Origin: Acorus gramineus
Taxonomy: Eukaryota > Streptophyta > Magnoliopsida > Acorales > Acoraceae
DNA length: 64,000 bases
Assembly: GCA_030737835.1 (NCBI GenBank)
Contig: CM060856.1
Location: forward strand, 8,225,670-8,289,669
Direction: 5' to 3'
Position numbers and translations under genes: made by a program. A model generated the notes under the pieces. It was not told the origin of the DNA, made no database searches, and worked only from the letters and a program-made list of their open reading frames with translations. The stretch's first letter is position 1. The number at the start of each line of letters is the position of its first letter. Of the stretch, positions 35,835 to 47,290 are shown piece by piece.

Positions 35835-38800
35835 ATGACTGACATGTGCATTTGGAATGTTAGAGGTCTTAATAACAGGGTGAAACAACTAGAAGTGAAA
35901 AGGTTCCTAGATCAAAGGCAGCCCACTATCTTTGCATTGTTGGAAACCAAAGTCAATTCTTTGAATATGGAGTTGGTTAAATGCAGTCTTCGGCGTGATT
36001 TCTCCCTGCTCACAAACAATAGCCCCACCTCAGCTGGAAGAATATGGGTCCTATGGGACCCAGAGGTTGTGCACATCCGGCCCGTGATATCTAATGATCA
36101 GTTTTTACACTGTGAAGTAACCTCCAATGTTCAACCCATGAAGTGGTTGATATCAATTGTATATGCATCTAACTCAGCGACTCAAAGAGCTTTACTCTGG
36201 ACTGATTTGGCTGATCTCTCAACACTATGTCAATCCTCTCCTTGGATTGTCAGTGGGGACTTCAATGAAGTTCGTTATGGCTCAGAAAAGGTGGGTGGTC
36301 GTCCAATTCATAGCAGAAGGGCATTCAAGTTCAATAGAATGATCTCTCATGCTGGGTTGCAGGATGTCAAAGCTACGGGACATCATCTTTCATGGAATAA
36401 TAATCAGGAGGAAAGAGTAGCATGTCAGTTAGACCGCACACTAGTCAATTCTATTTGGCTCAGCAAATATCCTGAAGGATTTGTGCATTATCACCCCCCG
36501 GGGACATCAGATCATGCAGCCATGGAAATTCTCCATAACCCCACTCTGCCTAGGGGTCCTTCCCCCTTCAAATTCTTTCAAATGTGGACTGGCCATTCTA
36601 CTTTTCAAGATACAGTTTGTCAAGCTTGGAATATCCCAGTCCATGGTTCTAGCTTCCAAGTTAAAAAACACAAAAACAGAGCTAAAACAATGGAATTGGT
36701 CAACCTTTGGGATGTTACAAAGAAGGTTGGAGGTCTCCCAACTTGCCTTAAATTCTGCTCAGTCGGCTCTTGTTGTTGACCCCCGGAATCCCAGCCTAAT
36801 GGAAGCCGAATTTCTTGCAAGACATGATTACCAGGATACTCTGAGAGTGGAGGAATCATTCGCGCGACAAAAATCAAGAGCGAATTGGTTGCAACTTGGT
36901 GACTCAAATACCAAGTTTTTCTACTCTGAAATCGCCCATCGTAAAGCAAGGAACACTATTCGAAGACTAAGACTTCCTAATGGGATGTACACTAATGATC
37001 CTGAGCTAATCAAGGGAGCCATTGTTGACTATTATGTTTATCTCTTAAACAAAGAGTCTTTTATTCCAATTTCGTAAGAGCCTTTCATCGAGAAGGTTTC
37101 TGAACCTGATAATAACATGCTATTGGAGGAGGTAACGGAGGAGGAAATCAAAAAAATCTTTTTTAATATGAAAGCCTCTTCTTGTCCCGGACCTGATGGC
37201 TTCAGTGCTGGGTTCTATCAAGCTTGTTGGCCAACCATCAAAGAAGATGTTTGTCAGGCAATCCACCAATTCTTTCATTCGGGTCACATGCTAAAGCAGT
37301 TGAGTACTGCATTCATCACGCTCATCCCAAAGACACTGGAGGCTGATTCGGTGGACAAGTTTAGGCCGATTTTCCCTATGCAACTCTATTTATAAAGGGA
37401 TTACTAAAATAATCTCTAATAGACTCCAGCCCATCCTCCAAAGAATCCTTAGTCTGAATCAAACAGCATTCATCAAGAAGAGAAGAATTGGTCACAATAT
37501 CCTATTGGCCCATGAATTGCTTCGTTTCCTTAACCTTCCCTCTCTTGATGGACGAGCCTGCATTAAAATTGATATAAAAAAGGCCTTTGATAGTCTTAGA
37601 TGGCCCTTCCTCTATACAGTTCTAAGAGGCCTTGGCTTTCATGAAGACTTCATTAAACTAGTTCAACAATGCGTGGAGTCTCCAAGATTCTCAGTGCTTG
37701 TTAATGGCAGCCCATGTGGGTTCTTTAGCTCCAACTGTGGATTACGGCATGGAGATCCCTTATCTCCCCTCCTCTTTGTACTAGCCCTCGAAGGTTTCAC
37801 ACAAAGAATAAATGCAGCATCCCAATCAAAGGCTATTGGCTCCTATCTTAAAGGGGGAACTCAAGTCAACCATCTTGCATTTGCAGATGATCTCCTAATA
37901 TTCAGTGACTCCTCCCCTTCAACAGCAAGGAATCTAGTCACATTGCTTGATGAATTTGCCAAGGACTCTGGGCTGCAGATAAATCTGTCCAAAAGCCAAG
38001 TGTTCATTAATCCATCAGATCCTAACAGAAGTTGTTTTCTAGATACTCTCCGTATTCCAAAAGGCTCTATTCCGGTTAGATACCTGGGTCTCCCAATGAT
38101 CAATGTATCCCTTAAGCATTTGCACTGCCAACCTCTCATTGAAAAAATGAGGAAGAAACTTCTTTCTTGGCAAGCTTTACTACTCTCCTCAGCTGGCAGA
38201 TTGGAGTTAACTCGTACAGTGCTCAATGGATTCCATTTGTATTGGACAGGTGCCTATTCTCTTCCCAAACGTACTTTTAAAGAAGTTGAAGAAATGATTA
38301 GGGATTTCCTTTGGAGGGACTCTCCACAAAAACGTGCTTCCCACCATGTCAACTGGATAACCATCTGTCAGCCTTTGAATGAAGGGGGGCTTGGGATAAA
38401 AAGAATTGCGGATTGGAACAAAGCTGCTACTGGAGTTCATCTCTGGGATGTGGCTACTGGTATGGAAAGCTTGTGGGTTAAGTGGATTCATAGTAGATAC
38501 TTAAAATCTCATTCTTTGTGGGAGGTGAAAGTGAGATCCACGAGTACGACTATCTGGCGGAAAATTCTGGCAGTCAAACCAAAGGTCAAGTACAACATCT
38601 ATGGAAGGACTAGGTATGGCAAAGATCACAAGTGCCCAAACAATCTTTTACTCTCTGGCTAGCATGCCACAACAAATTGTCATCCTTTGCCAGGCTATTC
38701 CAAAAGAACATGGTGGAGAGTCCCATATGTGTCCTCTGCAATTCTGGCACAGAAACATGCAACCACCTTTTTTTCCAGTGTTCCTTCTCTGGTGTTGTAT

Positions 38801-39648
38801 GGCAATCAGTTCTCTCAAAAGCAGGAATTACAAGGAGCACAGTCTCTACAATCCTCATTGAAATTAGGTGGTTGGACTCTTCCTTCAAGACCAAGGTCCC
38901 ACAACTCATCCTTCAAGCACTATTATACTCTACCACATGGCATGTCTAGCTTGAAAGAAATAAAAGAATTTTCAAAGGGAAACAGAGGCCACAAGATTCT
39001 ATTGTCACTCTTGCCTTACGTGATTCCAGACTGAAATTGAGTCAATTCACACTCAAAGCAGAGATGTCTCCTGATCTGGACAGGATGAAAACGGGGCTGG
39101 GCATCTCAATAACTGAATTCTCATTGCATTCCATTGAGGTGAAGTGGGAAGTTCCTCAGTGGGGCTGGATCAAAGCAAACACGGATGGTTCCCTTTCAGA
39201 GGACAGAGCAGGATATGGATTCCTCCTTCGGGATCACTTGGGTCTTCTGATCATAGCAGAGGCAGCAAAGACTTCTGGGCGGACCATCAACCATTTAGAA
39301 CTAATGGCAATCGGGCAATGCATGAAATTGGCATTGGAGCTTGGCATTCAAAGTCTTTGAGTGGAAAGTGATTCAAAAGTTGCACTATTGTGGGTCACTA
39401 CATGCTGCAAGGTGCCATGGTCAGTGCGAAGGCTGGTAAATTCAATTCAAAATGACTGCACATCTTTCTCCAACATTAAGTTCTCACACATCCATAGGGA
39501 GGGCAACTGCCCGGCAGATTTGCTAGCCAACACGCAAGGTCATCTGGGGGTATCTCGGTTCAACCCATCTCATGTTTGGCCAGAACTGAAAGCTCTCATT
39601 GACAGAGATAGAAGTGGAATTCCATACCTCAGGGAAAAGCTTATGTAG
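35835..39648 (+). pseudogene. LINE ORF2: endonuclease-reverse transcriptase-RNase H, degraded
   Basis: The start is MTDMCIWNVRGLNNR. The endonuclease keeps WNVRG, LLETKV, SGDFNEV and TSDHAAME. After a frame change near 36600-36780 the helical linker follows. An in-frame stop lies at about 37075, and another frame change at about 37380 leads to the RT domain (KIDIKKAFDSLRW, RHGDPLSPLLFVLALEGF, catalytic LAFADDLLIFSD). The frame changes again at about 38600-38640, giving the zf-RVT segment (PICVLCNSGTETCNHLFFQC). A stop at about 38947 and a TGA at 39358 interrupt the RNase H region (KANTDGSL, NHLELMAI, VESDSKV, GNCPADLLA). All catalytic motifs remain recognisable despite at least three frameshifts and three stops, so the loss is fairly recent. 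Confidence 0.9.
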
Positions 39649-39888
39649 CCTACTTTATATTACCGTTGTTGCATTGTAATTGATCTCCCTTTCTTTTTGT
39701 ATAATCAGGTGGTTTGAAAAGGGGTGGGGTGGATGCACATATTCAGGTTACTGAGTTTGTTCCCTCGCCACACCCTTCTTTCCCTCCAACCTGATTAAAA
39801 TGGCATCTCATTGTAACTACATGCACATTTTGTACATTTGCCATATAGTTTTGAGGAATACACTTTTGGACTTACCAACCAAAAAAAA

Positions 39889-40332
39889 ACTTATCCATGA
39901 TTAACTAAACAAAAAAAATTTCATCAATACAAGTCCAAATAAATGAGTTTAAACTAAAAACAAAATAAAACATATATTCTTCTATCCATATATAAAATAC
40001 AAAAAATAATACGATATTCAAACATTTTTTTTTTTTTTAGGAACTTGTGGGCATTTCTATTCCAATCAAAATATCAAAACAGAAGATGTCTGAATGGGTT
40101 ACATGGGGGATAAGAAAAAGTGGTAGAGATAGAAGAAAGATGCATAGAAAAGAAAAGAAAAAATGATACTCAAACATCAGAACGATTTAAGAGCGAACCC
40201 CATCAGATTTCAATGAGACGATTAACCAACCCAAAAAAGTGTAATAAAATTAGAAAGCAATGCATCAAAATATGTGGAACAACAACATAAAACATAAGCT
40301 CACTTGCCTAAGAGAGAACACTCATGTTCTGG
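39889..40332. other. Spacer between LINE and cyclophilin-like gene
   Basis: It opens with the right copy of the LINE target duplication (39889-39900). AT-rich sequence follows, with a T-run near 40027-40039. The 3' UTR of the minus-strand cyclophilin-like gene should lie just below 40333. No gene seen. Confidence 0.55.
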
Positions 40333-43300
40333 TTATGCAACAGTGTTCAGGTTTAGGTCCCCCTGTGTTGTTGTGATCCTCCGCAACCGCAGCCGGACGG
40401 GCTTCTCCAGGACCGACACATTGACGTTGTTCCACACCTCCGGCTCAGTGGGCAGCCTCGCGATCTTCTCTGCGATCTCCATGTCCTCGGGGAGGACAGA
40501 ACCGAAGACGGTGTAGGCTCTTCTCCACTCATCATGGTTTGCAAGGCTGATGAAGAACTCGGGCCCGGACCCAATCCATGCAACTGAACCTCGTTGTATG
40601 GGCGGGCAGGCTTCGGTGGGTATCTTCTTGAATGTCACTCCTTCGGCTTCGAGGGTTCCTTGGATCAGGGCGAAGGGTGGGCCTAGAGGAGCCTACATGT
40701 ATTGGGGAGGGAGTGAGAGGACTTGTGACATGACAACATGTAAGGCTCTAGGCTTACACAACAAGATATAGTCTGTTTTATCGAGCATCATGGTTTAGTC
40801 TTACATCGCCCAGCATGGAGGATCAAGACATGTTTTAAAAGTGTAAATCCGATATGTAAGCCTCGGTGTTATAGAATTTATAGTTGATGTGAATGTTTAA
40901 AGAAAGTTCAAAAAAGTTTTTAACTTACATCTACTATGTGGTTCCCTTCAGAATCCCAGGAGTTTCCGCGGCCCTCAGCGCGGTAGAATTTGCATCCTGC
41001 ACAATGGCGTGATCCCAATAACTCGACGATGTAGGCCACGGAGAGTGGAGCACAGTCAGGTAAAAGCTGAAGAAAATATTATAATTCATCTTAAATATCA
41101 GAAATGTATCTTAAATATATAATTCAAGCTTAATTGGTTGGCACTACATATTGATGCTTTAATGGTAATCTAATACAGAAATGATTCAATTAACAAAGTA
41201 CCTCACCAATGTCGCTTATAAGGGTTAAGTGAGGCTTGTAAAATCCAATATTTTGAACCACGCAACAAACATTATGCCATTTACAATGTAAGGGAAAGAG
41301 CTCTAGTTAAGTAGAATGAGGGTAGCGACCTTGAAAGCAGAAGGAGAATAATTAAGGCTATGATGATGATATTGAGTTTGTATGTTGCTAGATAATAAGG
41401 CACATGACCAATATATTAAGTCCCAATAAATAATCATATAACCATTGCTGCATAAGAAGTATTGAATCTATTGATCAACTTCGGTATCTATTGGCAATAG
41501 TTCTGCAAAAAACAATGCACATGGATAGGGAATCAGCACTTACTTTTATATGAAGTGTTCCGTGTTTTGTTTCCATGCTTACAATTCCCTGTGCATAGGA
41601 GTAAAAAAAATGTAAAAACCATCACAGAATCAAAGAATCGCACAAGAAAGAACGCATACTGTGTGTCTATGTTCCATTTCTAGGTGCTGATCATGTAAAT
41701 AATGGCAACATCAGCAAATGCGTTCCAAAAAGAAATCCTTTGCATGAAAAAGCAGAAAAAAAACTTCAGGAATCCAGTTGTAAAAGTAAATAAATGAGTG
41801 ACCAAGCAAACAATTGAGGTAATCTATAATTCTCTTGCAGGGCGAAAATATATTACATTGTTGGATAGGTTATAATTTATAATAGTTCACTCTTTTATTT
41901 GGAGAAAGTAGAAAGAAAGAATGTTTAGGATGAAAGGTTTCCATTTCACACCATGTTCTAAGTGTGGTTTTACATGATGTATTGCACTTGGCCTTTCACA
42001 ATCAATGAACTTCGTCATTCAGATAGTGTAGGTCAATCATGTTGAATATTAGATCAAACTGGCCCACTAGGCATTTCAGTGCTTATATACAATATATTGG
42101 CATTCACGTATGTATGGTATAAACTTGATTCATCACAGATCATTACATTGAGGTGGCGTTATCCAACATGTAAATAGCATTTAATTATGGATGGCACAGT
42201 TAAACAAACCCATGACACATTTTCTATCATTTTCTTGGTTGTATATTAAAAAAACTCATTTTTATTGTGTGTTGTAATTTTTATAGCAGAAATGCACCGA
42301 GCCTTTGTTGCCTTGGCCATCTGTCTTGCGACAAAAAAGCAGTGACCAAAGAGGATGCAAATATCATGTCACTCTCACTAGAATATCATCAAAGGCCCAT
42401 GCTGGTTACTTCATCGTAGTATTCTTATCACATAGATTAAAGAAAAAATTGCATTAACATATCAAATCAGGGAAAATTGGCACACATGATTTTATCCTTC
42501 TTTCGTTTGTGACTTCATGTCCTTAATATACAACAATAGTAACTAGTTGATAATCACATATAGGTTTACTGTAAAAGGGAACTTTGAAATCTATCCGGGA
42601 TAGATATCTGAACGCTATCAGTCTATATGAATAATTGCCTGGAATTACTGTTAGGCGGTCATGCTAATCAAAGGCATAAATTTACCTTCAGTTAGTGTAA
42701 GGTAGACCAGTTATTCAAGATCCGCAAACTAAAAGTAAATTTACTTTTCAAATAACAGTTATTTGATGCAAGCATCACTCATAGAAACTTAAATATAACT
42801 TATTCCCAAAAAATTTAGAATAGATTAGAACATGTTCCACAAAGCATTTACCTCTCCTTTGCCGAATATAAGCCCGGAAGTCCAGATCACTTTGTCTCCT
42901 GACTCTTGCAGGGTTGGAAATAAAGCATCTTTCTGTTTCTTCAACCAACACTGGAAGAAAGAATTAGGAAGAAAACAATTAAAAAACAAAACCAGTCAAT
43001 TTGAGCATCAAAGTACCGAAATTTCTGCCAAAAAATTCGAAGATGAATAATTCAAGGATAAGCAAGCTAAATGCACAACATCAACCCATGAGCACATAGA
43101 AATAATGAAACATACAACAGACCCATGACATGAAGAACACCAAATCAGACAAAGTAATCATTCAACATACAGCAATTCATGACAAGAAAATCAGGATAAC
43201 GACAACAACAATAAACAAGTGAAACACAAAATAGCAAAAAAATTTGTCTAGTGCCTATCAGGCATCAGCCAAATAAAACCATAATGAGAGCATAACCCCA

Positions 43301-44265
43301 CATATCATACAGAGACAATTAAACTACTACAAGCATAAGAAACACCATATCTTTTTCATTACATCATCAAAGCATCAAATTGATAATCCTGTAATGATAA
43401 CAGCTATTCCACTATACATAATAAAATGAAGAAGAAGCAAAAACACTGGAACCATTATACAAATAGAATGAGGTTTTGAATGTACCAGAATAAACAGATT
43501 TGTATGTCATTGAGCTGAATGCAAACAAAATTACATATCATACTACAACACAAACAAAAAAACAAAAACATTTCTAAAAACAGTGAGATCAAACATCCAT
43601 TTCAACAAGCACTCATGATCCAATTCAAGCTTACCTGAATCATGAATAAACCATGTCATCAATGAGCAGCCAATGCATTCACAAACAAGCGAACTAAACA
43701 AGCGAACAAAATATCATCAAATGAACAAAAAAAATAATCAAGAAACTAACTTTGACCACCCAATCAATCACCATCACCCATAACCAACCAAACCCATCAA
43801 AGCATCAACACAAACACCCATTTCAACAAACAATTCAAAGGCACAAATACAAACCTCCCCAAACTTCTCCCCGCACCTTTCCCTATCCCCACAAAACACC
43901 CAAGAATCACAGAGACAAGGCCCATCACCACCACTACACATGGCCTTGCAAGCCCTACAACACTCCCTCGACGTGTTGAACTTGAAATCCGTCCCCCACT
44001 TCACCGCCGACCCCCAGAACTCCAAATGCTCGGTCCCCCGACAGCACTCGTCGTCCTCCCCCGCCGCCGCCCCTTGAGCGTCGCCACCTCCCACAGAATC
44101 GGCCGTCGATGAGTCGACGGAGGTCGAGATCGAGGAGACCCGCCTCGGCCCGAATGTAACGGAGAGGCAGAGGTACACGACGGAGCAGGAGACGAAGGCG
44201 AGGAGGAGGAGGACGGGAAGGGACCACTTTGCGCCGCCTCCGGAGTCGGTTTGGCGACGACCCAT
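40333..44265 (-). CDS. Membrane-anchored cyclophilin-like peptidyl-prolyl isomerase, plant family with Cys-rich region
   Basis: Five minus-strand exons: 44265-43855, 42950-42852, 41588-41544, 41066-40929 and 40692-40333; 1053 nt, 350 aa. A basic start (MGRRQTDSGGGAK) is followed by one hydrophobic segment at about 15-38, which predicts a signal anchor. Residues 74-138 hold eleven cysteines (DECCRGTEHLEFWG, ECCRACKAMC, CLCDSWVFCGDRERCG), an arrangement reminiscent of PAN/apple-type disulfide domains. A cyclophilin-like domain runs from about 171 to the end (METKHGTLHIK, CKFYRAEG, LIQGTLEAEG, EFFISLANHDEW, TVFGSVL). Arg of FYRAE, Gln of LIQG, Phe of FFIS and Trp of DEW line up with cyclophilin active-site positions, but the usual HRI and GGDF signatures are altered, so activity is uncertain. 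It is likely a Golgi/ER luminal protein. I recognise the architecture as plant-specific but assign no symbol. Confidence 0.88.
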
Positions 44266-45185
44266 ATCGGGAAACCCGTAAAGATCGGATCTTTTTGGAT
44301 GATGGGGTTGACTTCGAGGAGGATTTGATTGACGGGGGCTGCGAAGATGGTCTTTCTCTTCTCGGAGTAGCTGTAGAACAATTGAACCTACCAAGTTCGG
44401 TTGGACTTTTTGATGCGGGATTTTGGGATGCTCATTTTTTACCGTTTAGATTGGGAGGATCCAATGATCAAGCGGCTATGGATGCTGATCTCAAATAGAC
44501 ATCCCACAAAAAAAACAAAATGGTTGTTTGCATTGTATATATATATATTATTATTATTGTTTAGACGAGGGTGTGTGTTTGTGTCCACTTCTCCTGTCTT
44601 TTCTCGAGCTAATAAAATTCATGATCTATGCCCAGAAGGGAGTTTTCAGAGTATTGTTATATTAGAATACAAACTAAATGGATATTAGTGTCCTTTATCT
44701 TTTTTATAATTGTATTATTTTATCTAATTTATTTAACGGATATAAAAATGATACACGTATAAATTATTTTTTATAATTCGTTATACATAATTTATTTATA
44801 TTTTATTAATAACTTATTTATGATCAATCAAATAACAATATTTTATCATTACGTTTTTCAACGAGAATAACTAAAAACACATTTGAACGTAAATATCTTA
44901 TTCATTATGTACATTTAAACAATTATTTTTTTTTATAATAGTCTATGTTGCTATCCAAACTGAAGATTAATTGTATACATATAAAGCCTCATTGTTTTTT
45001 GAGAAAATATAATTCATTTATAATTTGATAATGAGAAATTACAATGGTTTGAAATTAAAGGGATACATGTAAAAGAGGAAAAGAGGAGAGAAATATCACA
45101 AGAGGTTTATGAACTCCACCCCCCCCCCCCCCCCCCAAGGTTAAAGAGAGAAAAAAAAAAGAGAGCAAGATGGGAGGGAGTACCC
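44266..45185. other. Upstream region of the cyclophilin-like gene and AT-rich repeat
   Basis: The first few hundred bases contain the 5' UTR and promoter of the minus-strand gene; a plus-strand open frame at 44229-44498 is its shadow. An AT-rich repeat lies at about 44680-44965, and a C-run of about 18 at 45119-45136. No gene seen. Confidence 0.5.
44680..44965 (+). repeat. AT-rich interspersed repeat, same family as 7302-7762
   Basis: CATTACGTTTTTCAACGAGA then ATAACTAAAAACACA parallels TTACGTTTACCAACGAGAAT then AATTCAAAACACA near 7632. ATTTATATTTTATTAATAAC matches the neighbouring part of the family. The ends are not sharply visible. Confidence 0.5.
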
Positions 45186-45735
45186 TCAAGACAAAATTGA
45201 TATGATATCTCTGGAAATCGATACACTATGAGCTTCTGCCAGCAAGCATCCCCCATCATGAATGAGAGCAGCCACGGTCTCCCACACATTCTCCACATTG
45301 AAATGATGCCCTCTAAAGATAAAACTGTGTCTAGTTATCCAAGTCGCCCATAAAATAGCCATAACCATAATCTGTGCAACCAACACTTGAGGCTTTGAAT
45401 TTTCCAAGCTCGGGCAGTCAATCATCCATTTCTGTAGGTCGTCCAAATTCTAAAAAGAGCATTAGGAGCGAGAGACTACTGACAAAATTCTCTATACCTA
45501 GGACATCTAGAGCAAGAATAGAACATATGCTCAACCGTTTCTGATTCATTCTTGCACACCACACATGTTGTGTCCGTCTCCAGCCGCCATTTGGACCTAT
45601 ACAATTTGGTGAGAATGCGTTGTTGCATCACAAGCCATAAAAAAATTCACCTTGAGCGGGATCTTCCATTTCCTTATTTTTGTGGACTTTGATTTCACAA
45701 ACAGGACCTCAGGAGAATCCCTCTTCCACCACCTA
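45186..45735 (-). pseudogene. LINE relic: zf-RVT and C-terminal region of ORF2
   Basis: On the minus strand, frames from 45735 downward give WKIPLKVNFFMA, then LTKLYRSKWRLETDTTCVVC and ETVEHMFYSCSRCPRYREFC. This is a reverse-transcriptase zinc-binding (zf-RVT) domain. It is followed by a frame at 45446-45186 reading VAQIMVMAILWATWITRHSF and FRGHHFNVENVWETVAALI. At least two frame changes and one stop separate the parts, and no RT or endonuclease motif remains. It is not an internal copy of the 33.9-kb LINE; the residues differ widely. Confidence 0.8.
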
Positions 45736-45815
45736 TAGCCGGACTTCATTGTATAAACAGGACCTCAGGGGAATCCCTCTTCCATCACCTATAGCCTAAC
45801 TTCACTGTATAAACA
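45697..45815. repeat. Direct duplication, ~58-bp unit
   Basis: Two adjacent copies (about 45697-45755 and 45756-45815) share AAACAGGACCTCAGG, GAATCCCTCTTCCA and CACCTATAGCC, with a few substitutions. The duplication lies at the upstream edge of the LINE relic. Confidence 0.8.
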
Positions 45816-46224
45816 CCTGCTTTACCGTCACACCAAACAATTTGGTTCTCAATCATTCCTGGAGATCGACCATTAAGTATTCCAACAAGCACGCAACTTC
45901 AGTGACCTGTTTCTCAAGGGGTTATCCACAAGCCATAAAATGTAATAACAACAGTGTGCAAATAAATATTTTTTCTAAAATATAATATCCTTAATTAATT
46001 TTCCACACACACACACAAATATATATATATATAGTGTAGTAAAAAAAATATATATATTTTAAAGAAAATTTTAAGTTTTTGATAAGAATGATAATTTTGA
46101 TATGTTGAGAATATAATGTAATTATGAACTATAACAACAAAATTTTCATAAAATATACATGTACATATACTAAAATTAATTAATGCAAGAGTATTTAAGG
46201 GTCATCATTTGACCCATAAATCCG

Positions 46225-46625
46225 ACCTGTCCGACCCGTACCCGTAGGGCTTAAACCTAACCCGGGCCTTCCTGGCCCATGGGCCCTTGATAAAAGGCCC
46301 ATGTGAGAGGTGAGCCCCCCCTCTCCACGAGGGGCATCCTCACCCCCACATATTTCTGGGGCAGAGCCCCCCAATTATTATTTTTTAAAAATTTAATGTT
46401 TTTTTTTTTTGGACCAGGGCCTCTAGTAATAATTTAAAAAAAAAATATTAAGGAGCTTTAAGCCCACCCTTTTTTGGTCCCAGCCCGGCAGGCCGGTGGG
46501 TAGGGCCTGAGCCTGATTTTTACTCCGGGCCGGCCCATCTCTGGCCGCTAGACGGACCTGCGGGCCTGTGCCCTCTTTTCACGGGCTGGACCAGGCCGGT
46601 TGCCGATACCTGGGTAGCTTGGAGG
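46225..46625. repeat. GC-rich repeat patch with GGGCC/GGCCGG words
   Basis: Words such as CCCGGGCC, GGCCCATGGGCCC, GGGCCGGCCC and CAGGCCGG cluster here, in contrast to the AT-rich surroundings. The composition resembles ends of known plant non-autonomous elements, but I could not define borders or an inverted partner. Confidence 0.4.
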
Positions 46626-46667
46626 GGTTTATGTTTAATTCCGTATGCTTAGGGGGTTATAAGTAAT

Positions 46668-47290
46668 TAGATCATCTCCAGCCTTTATTCAAACATATCC
46701 CTAAATATCACTTAAAATTTGAGTAAAAGCTTGATTTGATATGATGTGCCTCCAACCATCACTTTGTGTTTTACTCAATTCTTTTAAAAATTCACATCTT
46801 CTTCTAATTATTTCATATAAACATTTTTACTACTCAATTTTTCTTTCCTTCGAGATATTTAAATTTAAAAATTATTATCATCCAAATTTTTTAAAAAAAA
46901 AGTAAAAAAAATATTTTTTAATTGAAGTAAAATTAAGAAGTTAAAAAACAAAGATGAAGACTTAAAAATAACACTTTTTTTTTTTTTTAGGTTTCAAGAG
47001 ATGGTGAACATTTTGGGGGGTGAGAAGGCATCTAATATAATTCATCTAAAGGTGGAGTTGAATGGAAAAAAAATGTTACATTGAAAGAAAATGTGGAGAT
47101 AAAGAAAAAAAAAAAAGATGTTAAAAATTTGAGTAAAGATTTGAGTCTCCATTGATTTGGGTAAAGATTTGAGTAAAAGCTTGATTTGATATAGGTATAG
47201 ATAAATGGTTGGAGAGGGTTTTGAGTGACTTTTACTCAAATTTAAATTTGAGTAGAAGTTTGGATATAAAATTAGAAATACTCTTAGAGG
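46668..47290. mobile_element. Probable MITE with imperfect inverted ends
   Basis: The left end has ATCTCCAGCCTTTATTCAAA then AAATTTGAGTAAAAGCTTG. The right end in reverse has TATATCCAAACTTCTACTCA then AAATTTGAGTAAAAGTCACT. The block GAGTAAAAGCTTGATTTGAT occurs in direct orientation near both ends (about 46721 and 47170). It is non-coding. Confidence 0.5.

Larger units (their letters stand above)
33924..39888 (+). mobile_element. L1-type LINE retrotransposon with RNase H, near full length, inactive
   Basis: A 5,965-bp element bounded by a perfect 12-bp duplication (ACTTATCCATGA) and ending in a short A-run (39880-39888). It carries ORF1 (nucleic-acid-binding, DUF4283 plus zinc knuckle) and ORF2 (APE endonuclease, reverse transcriptase, zf-RVT zinc finger, RNase H), the order of plant L1 elements that have gained RNase H. 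Both ORFs are broken by frame changes and stops, so it cannot move by itself. The perfect duplication shows the borders are undisturbed. It inserted into an AT-rich repeat upstream of the XPF gene, on the opposite strand to XPF. Confidence 0.93.

Noticed and set aside
44229..44498. 90-codon plus-strand frame over the start of the cyclophilin-like gene
   Set aside because: Antisense shadow of exon 1 and the leader of the minus-strand gene; no domain.
45119..45136. C-run and other homopolymers (14348-14362, 19790-19828, 25041-25052) as special structures
   Set aside because: Single-base runs of this kind are common in plant spacers and prone to sequencing error; no further structure such as spaced G-tracts was seen.
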